Positions 31,282 through 43,954 of a stretch of 64,000 nucleotides of DNA are shown piece after piece. The DNA lies in NCBI GenBank assembly GCA_027923505.1, contig BROI01000005.1, positions 434,001-498,000 of the forward strand, in the 5' to 3' direction. The notes below the pieces were generated by a model. The model saw nothing but the letters and a program-made list of their open reading frames with translations, did not search any database and was not told where the DNA came from. Source of the stretch: Mayamaea pseudoterrestris (lineage: Eukaryota > Bacillariophyta > Bacillariophyceae > Sellaphorales > Sellaphoraceae). Numbering within the stretch: the first letter of the stretch is position 1; each line of letters opens with the position of its first letter. The position numbers were made by a program, and so were the translations under genes.

Positions 31282-33365
31282 TGTCGCAAAGTAGTACTGT
31301 CTTTATATACGGTAGCGTTCAGTAATGAGTCGTAAGCTATTTAAAAGTCAACCTTTTGTCCAGGATCAACGACGACTGCCTGGACGCGGAGATCGGTGGA
31401 CGTGATGCAACTGCGCGCCGGATGCAACATCAAGCGTGACAGACTGTCGTAGTGGTACTAATACGACATGCTGTCAAAAGGTCCGTCGCGATGTTCCGCG
31501 TCAAACCAAGGTGCACGCAATGATCGACAAGCTTCAAGCATGATGCTGTAGTTGGAATTGAAACAACCACCTATTGAAAACGAATCATTTTTGCACGTTG
31601 ATTTCTGTCGCTGCTGCTTGCTTTACAATCGGCTGTTTTATTTGACGATAATTGAGGAGCAACAGATTGGAAAAGAAAGCGAAAGGCTGCGCGTGAACGT
31701 GAAGCGAGCATGTTTATGACAATGTTTGACACAAGCAAGATTGTTGAGTGCATCATGCGCTGCATCTTGGCTGGCAGTATGCTGTGCCTCATGTTGTGCT
31801 GTAGTCGCCGTCATGCTCATCAACAAAGTTCCGTTCCGAAAGCAAACATCTCCATCAAGTACAAAATCTGCATTATACTTGGTCTATTGAAAGGGCAGTT
31901 TGTGTGGTGGAGTCCTGTTGCTTGTCGTATTTTTGGTCGCTTGGTTACGATTGGCACCATCCGCAGGTGGTGGACGAGCTGAGACCAGAACCCAAGCCAA
32001 AGGAGTCACGGTTGGGCGTTGAAACTGGCTAAAGACCTGCGATCAAAGGCAAACGAATGCTAATGCGAATGCGAATCACTCTTCTGCAGATGATCTTGTC
32101 ACTACTTTGCTGGACAATCTTCTGCATCATCAACTACTGGTATTGTCTACATCATAATATGTGCAGGAGATACATTACTCATTATCTGTTTCAGTCAACA
32201 ACGGTCTTACCAGCATCATTACCAAGGTCCTTTCTATCACCACAGACATTTCCATCAAGTATCAAAGTCGCATTGTTCTCGGTATATTGGTCGGGCAATT
32301 TGTAGGGGTTCATTATCGACGGTACAACGGTAACCGAGTCAGCACTGAACTACCATTGGCTTCTTTTGTTTTCTAATCACTGATGGCATTTAAACTTTAG
32401 CGGCTATGGCTGTAATCCGTTGACTGTCGCGGAAATGGATGACCAGGGCAGCAATGATTCCACGTACATATTACAAGTCACTGCACTTTTTTTAACATTT
32501 GCTTTCGCAAGTGGCAAAATTTGTTTTATAACGCTACTTTCTTTTGCAGTCCAACTCTTTTTCTTGGCTTCGTAATGTGTTCCACGACGCTTGCGTTGTC
32601 CCAACGAGACTAATACAGTCATGCAAGCTGCTATTGCGTAGCTACTGATAGCGCGGATAAGTGCGCACTCGAACGCCGACGATTGATGGGTGCGTTTCCT
32701 CCGCAAAACGTTATCAAAGGTCTCTGTCAATGTACTCTCTCAAATCACCAGATGTATAGGAACCGTATTACCCCTTGACTTCGCCGTCATCTTCTGAACA
32801 TACAAAGGAGGCGCATCCAACAGCTCAACCGTTCCGGCAAACGCGTCGTGTTAACCATGACCGACCACAACGTACGCTCGATGCAGCTGCTCGGGAATAT
32901 CATAATAGTCAGAGGAAGAGGCAAGCCTTTTGCTGGCAGATTTTAGCCAAACTCGTCGTTCCCCAGGGTCGATACTAAAATCTTGCGAATTTTTTCCGTC
33001 CTTTCTCAGTCCGGACTCTTTTTCTGATTCGCCATCAGCAACCGAACTACGGACGGGGCCAGTCGTTTCCGTATCAGTCTCATCTCTGGTCCTTTCCTTC
33101 GTTTTGCCTTGTGGGTTTACCAAGGGATACAACAAGGGTGCAGCGCACGTTTGAATCGGCAAGGGACCAACTCACGCACTGCCATCTCGAATCGACACAG
33201 AACGGCAACGCGCTGCATTCTCATCCTTTCTCGGGTAATAGATGCCGAAAGTAGAAGACCTGGGGTTGTCCTTCTTGTCGCGACCTTGCTGAAAAAATTG
33301 TCCATTCTGCACATTTCACGCAACGCGTGTATCAAGAAAGGTCCGGCCGTGCAAGCAATCAGCTT
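31282..33365. other. 2-kb stretch without a supported gene
   Basis: Short open frames occur on both strands. A minus-strand frame at 32851-33162 (Lys/Glu-rich, then RRVWLKSASKRL) and another at 32404-32730 (basic) read like protein but lack a clear start and clean splice sites. Two diverged copies of a ~65-bp segment lie at 31846 and 32246. Confidence 0.4.
31846..32311 (+). repeat. Two diverged copies of a ~65-bp coding-like segment
   Basis: 31846-31911 and 32246-32311 share about 70 percent of their bases by eye. In the same relative frame they read ISIKYKICIILGLLKGQFV and ISIKYQSRIVLGILVGQFV. Differences are mostly conservative, as if the segment had been translated. The span 31846-32311 covers both copies and the DNA between them. 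Confidence 0.55.
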
Positions 33366-36300
33366 TCAACGATAGGCACCGCCGCTTTTCGTGTGACTGC
33401 AGCGCGATGACAACGAAGAGCGCCGAATATCATCTCGAGTGACCATTCGAACTATCGGTACACTCAGAAAACCATCAGGGGCAGCTGTTGCCTTATCAGC
33501 AAAAGTAACCGCTGCTGCTGCCAACGGAATGGGACCTGCACATGCGTTCCGCCCATTCACCATTTCATTCACGGCCTGCTCCAATGGATCATTAGACTCT
33601 ATAAAAGAAAAGGCTATGTCCTTGATGAACTGCAGCGGAGAACTGTAATTTGCTTGTGTGGGCATGCGCTCCTTAGTCGGACTTTTTATAAAGCGCATCA
33701 TGGGATCAATCGTTGCGAGAAAAGGATCAGTAATGAACAACTTGAGGAATTTAGTCGTGTCGCTAGGCTCATCAGTATTATCTTGGTCGGATGGGGAGTA
33801 AAGATTATGATTGTCTAATTGCGTTGGGGTTACAAAGTGACCAGGTAGCGCGGTGCTTGTCTTCATTTGAACCATGCGATAGCTGCTCAGAACTCGCTCA
33901 GGAGACTCCTCATCGGTCGCACTAGCAAGAACATATGAAACGTCAAGAACGTCATGCTCAAACCCAGGCTTTTCAATAAAAAGCAATAGAGTCCGCATTG
34001 CAAACGTCAATGTCTTCTTGGAGCTCAATGTCGCTACATGGGAGACGTAATTCCCTGGCAAACCATCGCGCTGTAGACTACCCCCAAAATGTGAAACGTC
34101 GCCACAACTCGAAATACGTAGCGCCGGCAAAGGGGTGCGATCACCGGCACTGTGCGTTTGAATGGGGGAAGACTCATTTGTCATGAGCGAAAGCAGCGAC
34201 AAGAAATTTACACCAAGATATGTCTTCCATTGCAAGCGATCGCGGGGAGTCCCTAAATGAATTACAACGTCAAGCTTACTATCACGCTCTCGCGGTCCAC
34301 CCATTTTGAAGTTCTGAACGGCAGTGTCAAAGCTAGGATCGACGCCTTCCGGCAAAGAACGAACAAAAACTGCCACATGCCATAGTCGATGCGCATGAAC
34401 GTGGACACAAGAAACGAAAAAGTCAAGCTCTGGATTCGTATCAACAAGGGTGCGCAAAGACGGAATAGCCAAGACAGGATCCGTATCGTGTCGAAGGACT
34501 GGGTTCTTATCGGACATCGCTACTTTGAACGTATGAATGCCCACAAGCGAATAACCCTGCGTCAAACTGAGCGCTGTATTGGATCGATTCTGCTTGAATC
34601 CTGTACCACGGACTTGGCAAACTACATCCCTCGACACTGTTCCTTCGTAATAAACTTGTTTGTTGTCTGATGAGCTATCCCACCGGCTGTTGTCATTGTT
34701 GTCGTCAAACGCCATTCTTCGTTTCCAGTAGTTGTCAGGAACAGGTTGGTCAAGGTTCCAACCCTTGTTAACGACTCGTCGCGCATCGCAATAGGCATTG
34801 ACCAAGATTGAAGCCCGAGCAACGCGTTTTCTCCACCGAAAAAGCTGCTCGACTCGAGCTTTGGACGTTTGGTCGCGCGGTACTGCAGCACTCGGTAAAT
34901 GTGGAACAAAGAGACGAAAGAAATCAACCGGTCCAATGAGCAAGCGCTTCTCGACATATTCTGACCTAAACCCACTCGTTCCGTCTTTGTCTCCGTTGCT
35001 GTTTGGTGTCGCTGTATCTGCAGCAGAGTCATTGACTCTACCACTGTCCTTCGACACGTGCTCCGTTGCATGCTTCCACCATAATGCTTCCAGTCGCAAT
35101 CGCAAGGACGGAAACGCACTTCCAAAACACCTGACACAATCATCCCAAGCAATTCCATAGCAGCACTGCTTCAATAAATCGTCGTCACATGCGTTTGGGT
35201 CATTTCCAATCGCGTGATCATCATGCCAAACAAACTCCTTTCCAGCGTAAGCAATACTTCCTTGATGAATTACTTGTAGCGCTTGAAACATATTATATAT
35301 AGATGATCCAAGAGTTTGTAATGCCAAAACATCGGTTTGAAACTGCGCTGCAATGGCAGCCGATCCGAGTGTATGCTCCATCGTCCACTCGCGATCATTC
35401 TCCATGTTTCGTTGTGCAAGCAACGGTGGTGCTGCGGGCGACGTCGCGTCTTGCTTGACATGCAACTGAATGATTCCACTCTCCACTGGATTGACAATTT
35501 GAAGAAAGGCATGCTCCAATGGTATTTCCACGGGTGGATCCTTTTCCTGACTCTTTTTCAAAAAAATAGCATGTGGCATGGATCGCAATGGCCGCTGGGC
35601 AATCACTTGTGCCGCTTCCGGTAGATGACCATTCGTCGCATGATGAATTCCCAACGTCGGCGATTCGCTCATGGTCAACGCCAGGTATCGCTCGAGTCGA
35701 AAATGCTTGTCAGGCGGAATGACTTGCCGAGATACTTCAAGCCATGACGGTGGAGGCACAAGCGTTTCGTATATGAGCGAAAAATGCTTTGGTCCATAGT
35801 AGTGAATGCGACTCATTGGGTTCTCTTGGTTCGCCGACCGTTCAACCGCTAATAACTCGAAGAGATCGTCGTACTCGCCCTCATGATTACTGTTGCTGGT
35901 AGACAAGTCAAAACTCGAGTATGAACCGGATCGAGATCGGCTGCGTTGTCGTCGTTTGCGTTGCGAAAAAAGCGGATCATCCATCAGCGTGGAATCAAGA
36001 CTTGCAAAGTGCTTGCGGCGGACTGATTTAATAGATAAGGCTCTCTGATTTCTCCAGCTGACAATTTTCCAGATAAAAATAGCGCAGATCATGACGACGA
36101 CGAAAACTTCAAGAAAATATAGTTCGCGTTCAGTGAAAAGTATGAAGCGTCCATGGAGAAGCGACCAACATGCACGAAGTTCTACTTTAAGGAAGAGCCC
36201 TACTGATTCTAAACCACGCAAAGCTCTATTCTGCACGTTCTCTCCATTAACCGGCGTACACTTGACATCGTTGTTGGATCTAGAATATATCTTGCGCGCC

Positions 36301-36470
36301 CTTGAAGCGACACTAATGATTAAGCAGAACAGAGTCAATAAAACCACTTTACTTATTTTCTCCAAGAAGTGATCGTCCTCGATCCACTCCTTCGGTTGCC
36401 GCTTACCGCGCTTACTTAAATGTGACCGTCTTCGTGACGTCACCGCTGCCGCTTCGGTTTGGGTTCTCAT
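33366..36470 (-). CDS. Large membrane-anchored hypothetical protein; present start lies in a Copia LTR
   Basis: The open frame runs 1034 aa from an ATG at 36470. The first 66 codons, including a hydrophobic stretch (ISKVVLLTLFCLIISVA), are Copia LTR sequence (36272-36482). Host sequence starts at about NDVKCTPVNGENV. It has a second membrane segment (FLEVFVVVMICAIFIWKIV), then an Arg/Ser-rich region (RKRRQRSRSRSGSYSSFD). About 850 residues follow, which I read as folded and cytosolic or lumenal. A segment QVRGTGFKQNRS ... GYSLVGIHTFKV is faintly like the start of EDR2/DUF1336 C-terminal domains, but this is too weak to name. The original 5' end is not visible. Either the LTR start is used or the host gene is broken. 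I do not recognise the family. Confidence 0.6.
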   Translation of the reverse strand: MRTQTEAAAVTSRRRSHLSKRGKRQPKEWIEDDHFLEKISKVVLLTLFCLIISVASRARKIYSRSNNDVKCTPVNGENVQNRALRGLESVGLFLKVELRACWSLLHGRFILFTERELYFLEVFVVVMICAIFIWKIVSWRNQRALSIKSVRRKHFASLDSTLMDDPLFSQRKRRQRSRSRSGSYSSFDLSTSNSNHEGEYDDLFELLAVERSANQENPMSRIHYYGPKHFSLIYETLVPPPSWLEVSRQVIPPDKHFRLERYLALTMSESPTLGIHHATNGHLPEAAQVIAQRPLRSMPHAIFLKKSQEKDPPVEIPLEHAFLQIVNPVESGIIQLHVKQDATSPAAPPLLAQRNMENDREWTMEHTLGSAAIAAQFQTDVLALQTLGSSIYNMFQALQVIHQGSIAYAGKEFVWHDDHAIGNDPNACDDDLLKQCCYGIAWDDCVRCFGSAFPSLRLRLEALWWKHATEHVSKDSGRVNDSAADTATPNSNGDKDGTSGFRSEYVEKRLLIGPVDFFRLFVPHLPSAAVPRDQTSKARVEQLFRWRKRVARASILVNAYCDARRVVNKGWNLDQPVPDNYWKRRMAFDDNNDNSRWDSSSDNKQVYYEGTVSRDVVCQVRGTGFKQNRSNTALSLTQGYSLVGIHTFKVAMSDKNPVLRHDTDPVLAIPSLRTLVDTNPELDFFVSCVHVHAHRLWHVAVFVRSLPEGVDPSFDTAVQNFKMGGPRERDSKLDVVIHLGTPRDRLQWKTYLGVNFLSLLSLMTNESSPIQTHSAGDRTPLPALRISSCGDVSHFGGSLQRDGLPGNYVSHVATLSSKKTLTFAMRTLLLFIEKPGFEHDVLDVSYVLASATDEESPERVLSSYRMVQMKTSTALPGHFVTPTQLDNHNLYSPSDQDNTDEPSDTTKFLKLFITDPFLATIDPMMRFIKSPTKERMPTQANYSSPLQFIKDIAFSFIESNDPLEQAVNEMVNGRNACAGPIPLAAAAVTFADKATAAPDGFLSVPIVRMVTRDDIRRSSLSSRCSHTKSGGAYR

Positions 36471-36482
36471 CCATGCTCAACA
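36272..36482 (-). repeat. Copia LTR (211 bp)
   Basis: The bounds were set by TGTTGG at the left and CAACA at the right on the plus strand, and by the purine-rich tract just inside (seen as cactcctttgggcc on the plus strand). The same 211 bp recur at 20461-20671. The end of the element's coding region overlaps the LTR, as in some Copia elements. It is the only LTR recognised for the element in this location. Confidence 0.85.
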
Positions 36483-39400
36483 CACTCCTTTGGGCCGAGT
36501 AGTACTTACTGCTCGAGGCCAGATTCATAACCAGGTTGCGGAGCTTGCCAAACTGGGCTCCCTGCAATGGTTTCGTGAAGAAATCCGCGACCATGTCTCC
36601 GGTCGGACAATGCTCAATGTTGACTTCACCAGCTGCCACGCGATCTTTCACAAAGAAGTACCGAACATTCATGTGTCGCGTGCGCTTTGTACTTGAGCTT
36701 CTGCCATTCTTTTCCAACAGCATTGAACTCATATTGTCTTGATACAATTTCGTGTCTTTGACCCCGAAACCTTGCGCCTTCAGAAAATATCCTGTCCACA
36801 GCAACTGCGGTAGCACATCATGAACTCCCACAACTTCGCTCTCCGTCGAGCTTCTTGTTACCAACTTCTGTTTAGCCGACGTACTGTACACTGATCCTTG
36901 GCCAAGTGTCATTGTTCCACCAGTGTGACCCTTCATGTCTGGGTGCACCGCGTACGACGCATCCACCCACCACTGGACTATCCCGGACTGGTCCGCCTTC
37001 AGCGTCAACACCATGTCCACGCTTCCGCGTAAATATTTAATCACTCTTGCAGCCTTCTTATAGTCGTCTTCGTCAGGCTGCTGCAGCCTCGTGCTCAAGA
37101 AAGAAATCGCTGTGCGAATATCCGGTCGCGCTCGCTGACTCAGATACAGACACTGCATCACAATCGTCACAAAAATCTGCTTCTTCGCTTCGCTCAACAT
37201 GACAGGATTTTCCGATATCTGAAACAAGTGACTGGCTGCCGGAGTAGCTGCCGTTCCATCCATGTCGTCTGGCGCATGATGCAGGATGTTCTTCACATAG
37301 TCAACCATGTTGATTGCTACTTCTCAGGCTTAGTATAGTCCAATACCATGCCGAGGTAGTCGTGCACTTTTCCGCGTGACTTATTCATTGGAGTCTCCTT
37401 GCCAAACTCCTCATCCATCTGCGCGATGAACTCATCCACTACGCTCACGTCGACGTGCGAAATCTTCAAATCGTCCACGTGCCATCCCACGGTGATTTGC
37501 TTCCCATTGACAATCTTGTTGCACACACACGGATCGTACGGGTTCTTCTCGAAGCCCCACTCAAGCAATTTTGCGGACAACTTCTCCCAGAATAGTCGCG
37601 CTGCTCGAAGCGTACCATAAAGCGCCATGAGTAATTCAACATACATGACTTTCTCGCCATTCTCCATTGTGACGCAAGGCTCGTACATCTCGCGATCAAT
37701 TTCCAACAGTAGCTCCACCATCTTCCCAGTGAAACGAACGTGCACCAACTCATCCATTTCCGCTTGCATGAAAGCACCCGGTACATCAACCACAGCAACC
37801 TCGCGCCCTTCCATAGCGTCAATGATAGCTGTCAGAAAGATGGCCTCTGTCGCTATCGTTGGAGATGCTGCGTCTTCCTTTGCAGTGTATGCTCGTTGCT
37901 TGCGTCCATCCGCGCATCCGCGTCCCTTCACAGTCCCGCATCTCTTGCGCTTGAGAAACATCAAATACGCCAGAGCGTCCTTGCGCTGCTGCGGAGTCAG
38001 AGTGCATTGGGGGACTGCCTTCATGACGTGCCTGTCGTGTAGCTGCTGCATTTCCTTGCGCACTGCCTCCACTCCAGCATCGCCAAAAGCCTTTAAACCT
38101 TGTCGCATATTCATCTGTGCCGTGACGACTCCTTCAATTTCGCCATCATCCACGGCTGGCGCGTCGTCAAGTTCGCCGTCAATGGCCTCACCATCCTCGT
38201 CGTTCGGCACTCCTTCGATTGCGCCGTCAGCACCATCGTCGTCGTCGTCGTCGTCATCGGTCGCATTCACTCCTTCGCTTCCGCCGGCAGAGTCGTCGTC
38301 ACCGCGAGAAGCGTCGTCATCATAATCAGAGTCATCATCATCCTCGGCGTCATCTTCGTGCCACATGACTGGCTCAGCAGCCTCCGCAACACGGTGGCGG
38401 TCCATGAACACGATGCCCGGATTGGCCTTCTGTTGACGAGCGAGACGATGCACGCGCTCAATGACATCATCAGGCATGGGCAAAGGCGTAGCGTGCCCAC
38501 GATTCAGAACTTTGCCCGAAGACAAACTGAGGAAATAAAACCCACCCTGCACATTACCAGTCGGGCGCAGAGCCAGCGCACCGATCGTGCGCGCCTGCAT
38601 GTCATTGCTGTGCGACTCATGCGTTTGCACATACTGACCAAATTCATACTTGCAATGCCGATTAAAGTCAACTGTCTGACCAGTCACAATAGTGCGTGGA
38701 CTGAGATCCTTCGAAATGCCACGCTCGTTCGGAAACGCATTCAACCAAAACACGGCAGACTTCGTCATTTCGATAACCAAGCGTGCCGGCACGTGCTTAA
38801 ATGGCAACGTGTTGTATGTCGCGCGCGCACCCGTTCTTTCACGACACGGATAAAACGTTCAATTTCGCCAACGTGTTCATCCTCAGATGTCGCATTGAGC
38901 GCCACTCCGAGATCAGCCAACGCGCCAAGCATTGGAGCGAACTCCCCATCCATCAGAGCCGCGACGACACGGAACCCACCGCGTGCGTAAATCTTCAACA
39001 CAGACTCGATTGCCTTCAACATAACCGGAAGCGTACGGTTTTGAATCACCTCAACCGTAGCAAAACGAATGCTGCGGGAGAACGTCACCAACATAGGGAC
39101 TTTGTTGATATACATGATGTCAGCACAAAGAGTAACGTCTCGATAGCGACTCATGATAGCCGGTGGAAGCTGCTCAACAATCGCAGGCTTCACCAGATGC
39201 GACGCGCGACGCGTCGTCTTTCCTTTTAACGAGCCAACATCTGGTCCAAAGATGTGCTCAGCAGCCAGGATGTCGGCCTTCGTCACAGGACAGTTCGGCA
39301 ACTGATTGCTAGTAACGATGCGCAGGTAATCCTTGAGGCTTGGCCGTCCAATTTTGATTTGCAGTTCCCTAGCTCTAACAGCGCGTAAATAGTCATCATT

Positions 39401-41170
39401 GGTGTAGTTAGTACGGTTATCGTCTACCGTAGTCAACATCGCCACTCCATCCTTGACATCGCTGCGCTTGCCCTTCGAAAAGCTCTCGCAAACATACAGC
39501 CCAGAGTCAGTCTCGACAAACTCTCGCTGCTTACCATCCGGCTTCTCCACAACGAACATTGGACGATCCACGCCGTGCATGAGATACTCCACGGTAAACT
39601 TCTTGCGGACTTGCGCCAAACTCAAAATGTTCGCCAGTCCCTGCGGATACCACCACACCGGACCATAGCCCTCCAGGTCGCCCATCATGTTCGTCCTTAC
39701 TGTACCAGCGTTGCACTTGATCACCATCCACGTTGGCACCGGGCGAATGTTCGTCAGCATCTTGGCGTTGCAGAACAGATCCACTGTCGACTGATTGTCC
39801 AAGAGCACAGCCTTCTTCGAGATGTTCACCTTCGGCGGCTGCGCGAACATGTATCCGACCTCATCGTCGTCATCGCTTTCTTCCTCGCTACCCAGCGTGA
39901 AGTGCTGCGCCCCACTAGCCTCTGCAGCCGGCGCACTCTCCGTAGACTCCGTTCTCGTAGGACAGTCTCGCTGCACATGACCAACCTGTTGACAGGTCCA
40001 GCATCTGGGAGGGTCACGCGCTGTACCAGTCGTGTGAAACGCCACGCCCTCGTTCGTTGGCAACGTGGCTTCTCCATCCGCATGCTCACGACGCTGCATG
40101 ATGTTGTATGCATCGTGGATCGTCAACGGGAAGTTGTCGTGCCCGTCGAGGTAGCAGTTGCGCAAGTGCTTGCAATACCCAGCGTATTCGCCCGTTGCGC
40201 CACGCACGAAAAGCATCGCAAGCTCGAGCTCTTCGGCGGCCTTGATATCCTCCTTGTTCGCCTTGTTACGTTTTTCACCGATATCAACGTATAACGCCAC
40301 AATCTCGTTGTGCATCGTGACGCCAACCGCCTTCGCCACGTCTGCCAGCGTGACCATGCTTTCGTAATATTTCTGCAGGCTTTCGCGCGCTCCTTGAGTA
40401 CGTCCGAACAACTCAGCTTGAATGTCCACGACTTGATCCACAAGTTTGCAGCGCCCTTCGTACGTATGCGAGATCTCCTTGATAATCGCCAGCAACTTAA
40501 TTCCGTCCGTGTCCTCCTCGGCGTCTCGGAACTTGGCGTGCGACTTGACACGATCCTTCATACGCTCCGTGCATTGTCCATGCAACACGGCGTAGAGACC
40601 AGCGAGGAAGTCGGAGTATACACGCACGCGCTCGACATGCTCTTTCTTGTCGGCCTTGTATTCCTCGAGCATTATGGACCAGTCCGAGTCCGTCGTGTCG
40701 GCATCCTTCGTTGGACGTGCAGGCTCGTCAGGAATCTCCAGTTCCACGTTGCGCATGCCCTTGAGCAGCTCCTTGGTATATTTCTTGTAGGAGCGCCCGA
40801 CGAAAGTGATGATCTCGTTCGTCGTACGGATGAATCCATCGGGATCGCGCGAACCGTTATAGTCGTAGATGAATCCAGCGAGCGTCGGCTCGCTTCCTTG
40901 GAAATTTCCACTCGGCGCACGACTCGGTCCGTTGAGTCTGTTACCATTGCCTTGATTCCCGGAACGATTCCCAGCACGATTCCCACGACGATAATGACGG
41001 TTGCGTCGGTTTCCTTCGCTTGCTGGCGGAGCGGGAGGTGCACCTCCACCGCTCGACGCCGCTCCTGTCGTCGGAGTATTGCTCGTCGATTTTTCGACGT
41101 ACCAAAGTTCTGGAGAACAATGGAAGCAATAGACTCCAACGGAGTGCAAGCCAAGCAAGATAAGGGATTA
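36272..41170 (-). mobile_element. Ty1/Copia LTR retrotransposon, incomplete
   Basis: Read on the minus strand, the parts come in the Copia order (integrase before reverse transcriptase). Gag is at about 40.0-41.1 kb with a CCHC zinc knuckle (CWTCQQVGHVQRDC). Protease is near 39.8 kb, integrase core at about 38.8-39.2 kb, reverse transcriptase at about 37.3-37.9 kb with HVDD at the catalytic site, and RNase H at about 36.5-37.0 kb. A (GTC)n-type acidic linker lies near 38.2-38.3 kb. Only the 3' LTR (36272-36482) is seen, so the right boundary is approximate. The element looks broken, with about two or three breaks. The 321 bp shared without visible differences with the fragment at 20.5 kb suggest it is young. 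Confidence 0.88.
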
Positions 41171-41831
41171 AATTAGTCGACTGCCACTACCAAGTAGTTG
41201 TCGGCTCCGTGGTCGCTCATGGACTCATCATCAAGAAGAAGGTTCATAGGAGGCGTGTAGAGAGATTGGTTAGCGCCCGGGTCGGTAAAGACTCGAAGAC
41301 ACCCTGTGCACCAAGAATGCCTCGTTCCCAAGAAGCAACCGTGATGTGAACGTCCAAAATTAATACTTTTGGGAAGGGTTTTGCCGATGTTATTGATCGT
41401 CATAAAGTTATGTCTATTGCTGCGAATGAAGACGGACTGAGGCGTAGAATCTCGTTAATCGCCCGGGCCAGATGGCAGCAAATAGGCTTCGACTGCGTAG
41501 ATCCTCGCAAAAACAAGGCTCAACGCTCGATAAGTCTTTGTCTATTGCAAGTTGAACTTGTGGAGATATGTATTTAAACATCGCAATGTCAGCAGCGTAC
41601 ACTTCGCCGCAGCATTTTGTTGGCAGTCGTCGCGGTCGCGGTCGTCGTGAAAATCCGACGAAACATGTCAAACCGTCATTATATCGCATCAAAACCAAAA
41701 CCATGCGTCATTCGCATGTGACATTTTCCGCGATCTTTCGTTCCACATCCATGCATCCATGCATTGACAATGGAAGACGACGACTGAAATACTGATTATT
41801 TGTTCTTTTTCTAGTTTGAAACACGGATAGT
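41171..41831. other. Spacer between the Copia element and malic enzyme
   Basis: About 660 bp. A second LTR copy and a tRNA primer-type site were looked for here without success. The right part should hold the malic enzyme promoter. Two short minus-strand frames have no recognisable content. Confidence 0.4.
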
Positions 41832-43954
41832 ATGCTGTACAGACCAATTAGGTGCATGAGAAGCCTGCAGTTGAGAGCACGAACGATTTCGTTGGTTCAA
41901 ATTCAAGCGTCTCGCTGCTTATCAATCGGCAGCACCGAAGAACCGCTTCCTGAGGAAGGAGAATGGGCTGGATGCAAGCGCAGCTTTATGAATCCGCTCA
42001 AGATTTCAGACACTGGAGCCGACGTACTTACGAACCCATTGTACAACAAGGGGACAGCCTTCAAATCTGGCGAACGAGACCGGCTGGGGATTCGCGGCAT
42101 GCTGCCACCAAAGATCCAGAATATACGTGAGTATAGGCAAATCTTGATTATCAACGTCTTTGCCGTTCTGATTTGCCATTCTAATTCATAATTTTCACAG
42201 ACATTCAAGAAGCTCGTTTCCTTCAAGCATTGAGGGCCGAGGACAGCAACATTCAGAAATACCTCATGCTGGAAGATTTGCATGACACTAATGAAACACT
42301 TTATCATCGCGTGCTGGTTAATCATTTAGAAGAAATGGCGCCTCTTGTCTATACGCCAACAGTTGGCCAGGCCTGCATGGAATTTGCCAGTCGATTTCGT
42401 CGCCCACGCGGAATGTACTTCACTCATGCGGACCGAGGCAACATGGCAGCCATGGTGTACAACTGGCCGCACAAACGATGTGATGTCATTGTAGTCACGG
42501 ACGGGAGTAGAATCCTCGGACTCGGGGATCTCGGAGCCAATGGAATGGGTATTCCAATAGGTAAACTGTAACTGCCGACAATACCTGCCTTTCTTCTCCT
42601 TTTGTCGTGACTTACCTGCGCTCCTTTTTTCCCTCGATCCAGGCAAGCTCTCACTGTATTGCGCAGCGGGAGGTATCGCGCCTCACCGTGTTCTGCCAGT
42701 GGTTCTTGATGTAGGTACAGACAATGAGGAACTACGACATAACCCATTATACATCGGCGTAGAGGAGAAAAGATTGAGGGGCGACGAGTATTTTTACATG
42801 ATTGACGAATTTATGGAGGCTGTCCGTTTCCGATGGCCCAATGTCCTTGTTCAATTTGAAGATTTTGCGTCGGACGTAGCTCAAGTATTGTTGGACAAGT
42901 ACCGTGAGAACCACCTTTGTTTCAATGACGATATTCAAGGCACAGGAGCAATCACTCTTGCGGCAATTTTAAGCGCGTTGCGAGCCAAAGGGCAGGATGT
43001 CACGGCGCTTGGTCAGCAGAAGATTGTAATTGCTGGTGCTGGTAGTGCCGGGATTGGAATTGCTTACGTGCTGTTGCAAGCAATGATCGAACAAGGCATG
43101 AGCGAAGAAGACGCCAAGAAAGCGTTTTATGTTTGTGATCACGAGGGGTACGCGAAATGAGCAAAGTGTGCGGCAATGACCAGCTTTGTTACTCATGTTT
43201 CTTGTTCTTTTCAGACTTCTTGGAAACGATCGCAACGAATCACTGACTCCGGCGCAGAGAATGTTTGCGCGTGGCGAAGATAGCGGTATGCCACTGCTTG
43301 AAGTTGTAAAAAAAGTTGGACCAACGATTCTTCTCGGTACGTGTGCGTTCAATACGGCCTTTTGTCTCGTCCACAATAAATTTCAAATTTCTGATCGATC
43401 TTCACGACTTGACAGGTGTCACGACGGTCGGTGGCCTATTTACGGAAGAGCTGATTCGTGAGATGGCGAGTCGGTGCGAAAATCCAATCATTTTCCCATT
43501 ATCCAATCCAACTAGTAAAGCAGAGTGCACTGCAGCACAAGCATACGAATGGACGGACGGCAAGTGTGTCTTTGGATCCGGATCACCGTTTGGCGAGGTA
43601 ACATTGAAGGATGGTAGGACGTTTCAGCCAAGCCAAGTGAATAACGTGTATATATTCCCCGGTCTTGGGCTCGGAGCAACGCTCGCCGGGGCAAAACGCA
43701 TCCCTGACCGAATGATTTACACTGCCGCCGAAGCTCTGGCTAACTTTCTTTCCGAGGAGGACATTGCTGCTGGCAAAATTTTGCCACCCCTCCATCGGAT
43801 TCGACTAGCATCCCATGCAATTGCATGTGCTGTCATCCGGGAAGCGCGGCAGTACGGACTTGCTACAGTTGACACACCCGAGGATGGCTTGGAAGAATAC
43901 GTTGCCAAAAAGATGTACTTCCCAGAATATGTTCCGCTTGTCGCGAAGGGGTAG
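41832..43954 (+). CDS. Malic enzyme, probably mitochondrial
   Basis: Five exons (41832-42126, 42201-42560, 42643-43147, 43215-43336, 43416-43954), all GT-AG, give 606 aa. The enzyme decarboxylates malate to pyruvate with NAD or NADP as acceptor. Motifs in order are [71 protein letters not shown], the Rossmann signature [14 protein letters not shown], and [16 protein letters not shown]. The YTPTVG Tyr and the acidic metal ligands (ED, DD) are present. The first ~35 residues are Arg/Ser-rich without acids ([20 protein letters not shown]), a good mitochondrial presequence. The cofactor cannot be told by eye. Introns are 67-82 bp. Confidence 0.95.

Noticed and set aside
38240-38280. A trinucleotide repeat as an independent feature
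   Set aside because: It is part of the acidic linker coded within the Copia element.
41171-41831. A second Copia LTR at the right end of the element
   Set aside because: No stretch matching the 211-bp LTR and no primer-binding-type sequence could be seen, so the right boundary was left approximate.
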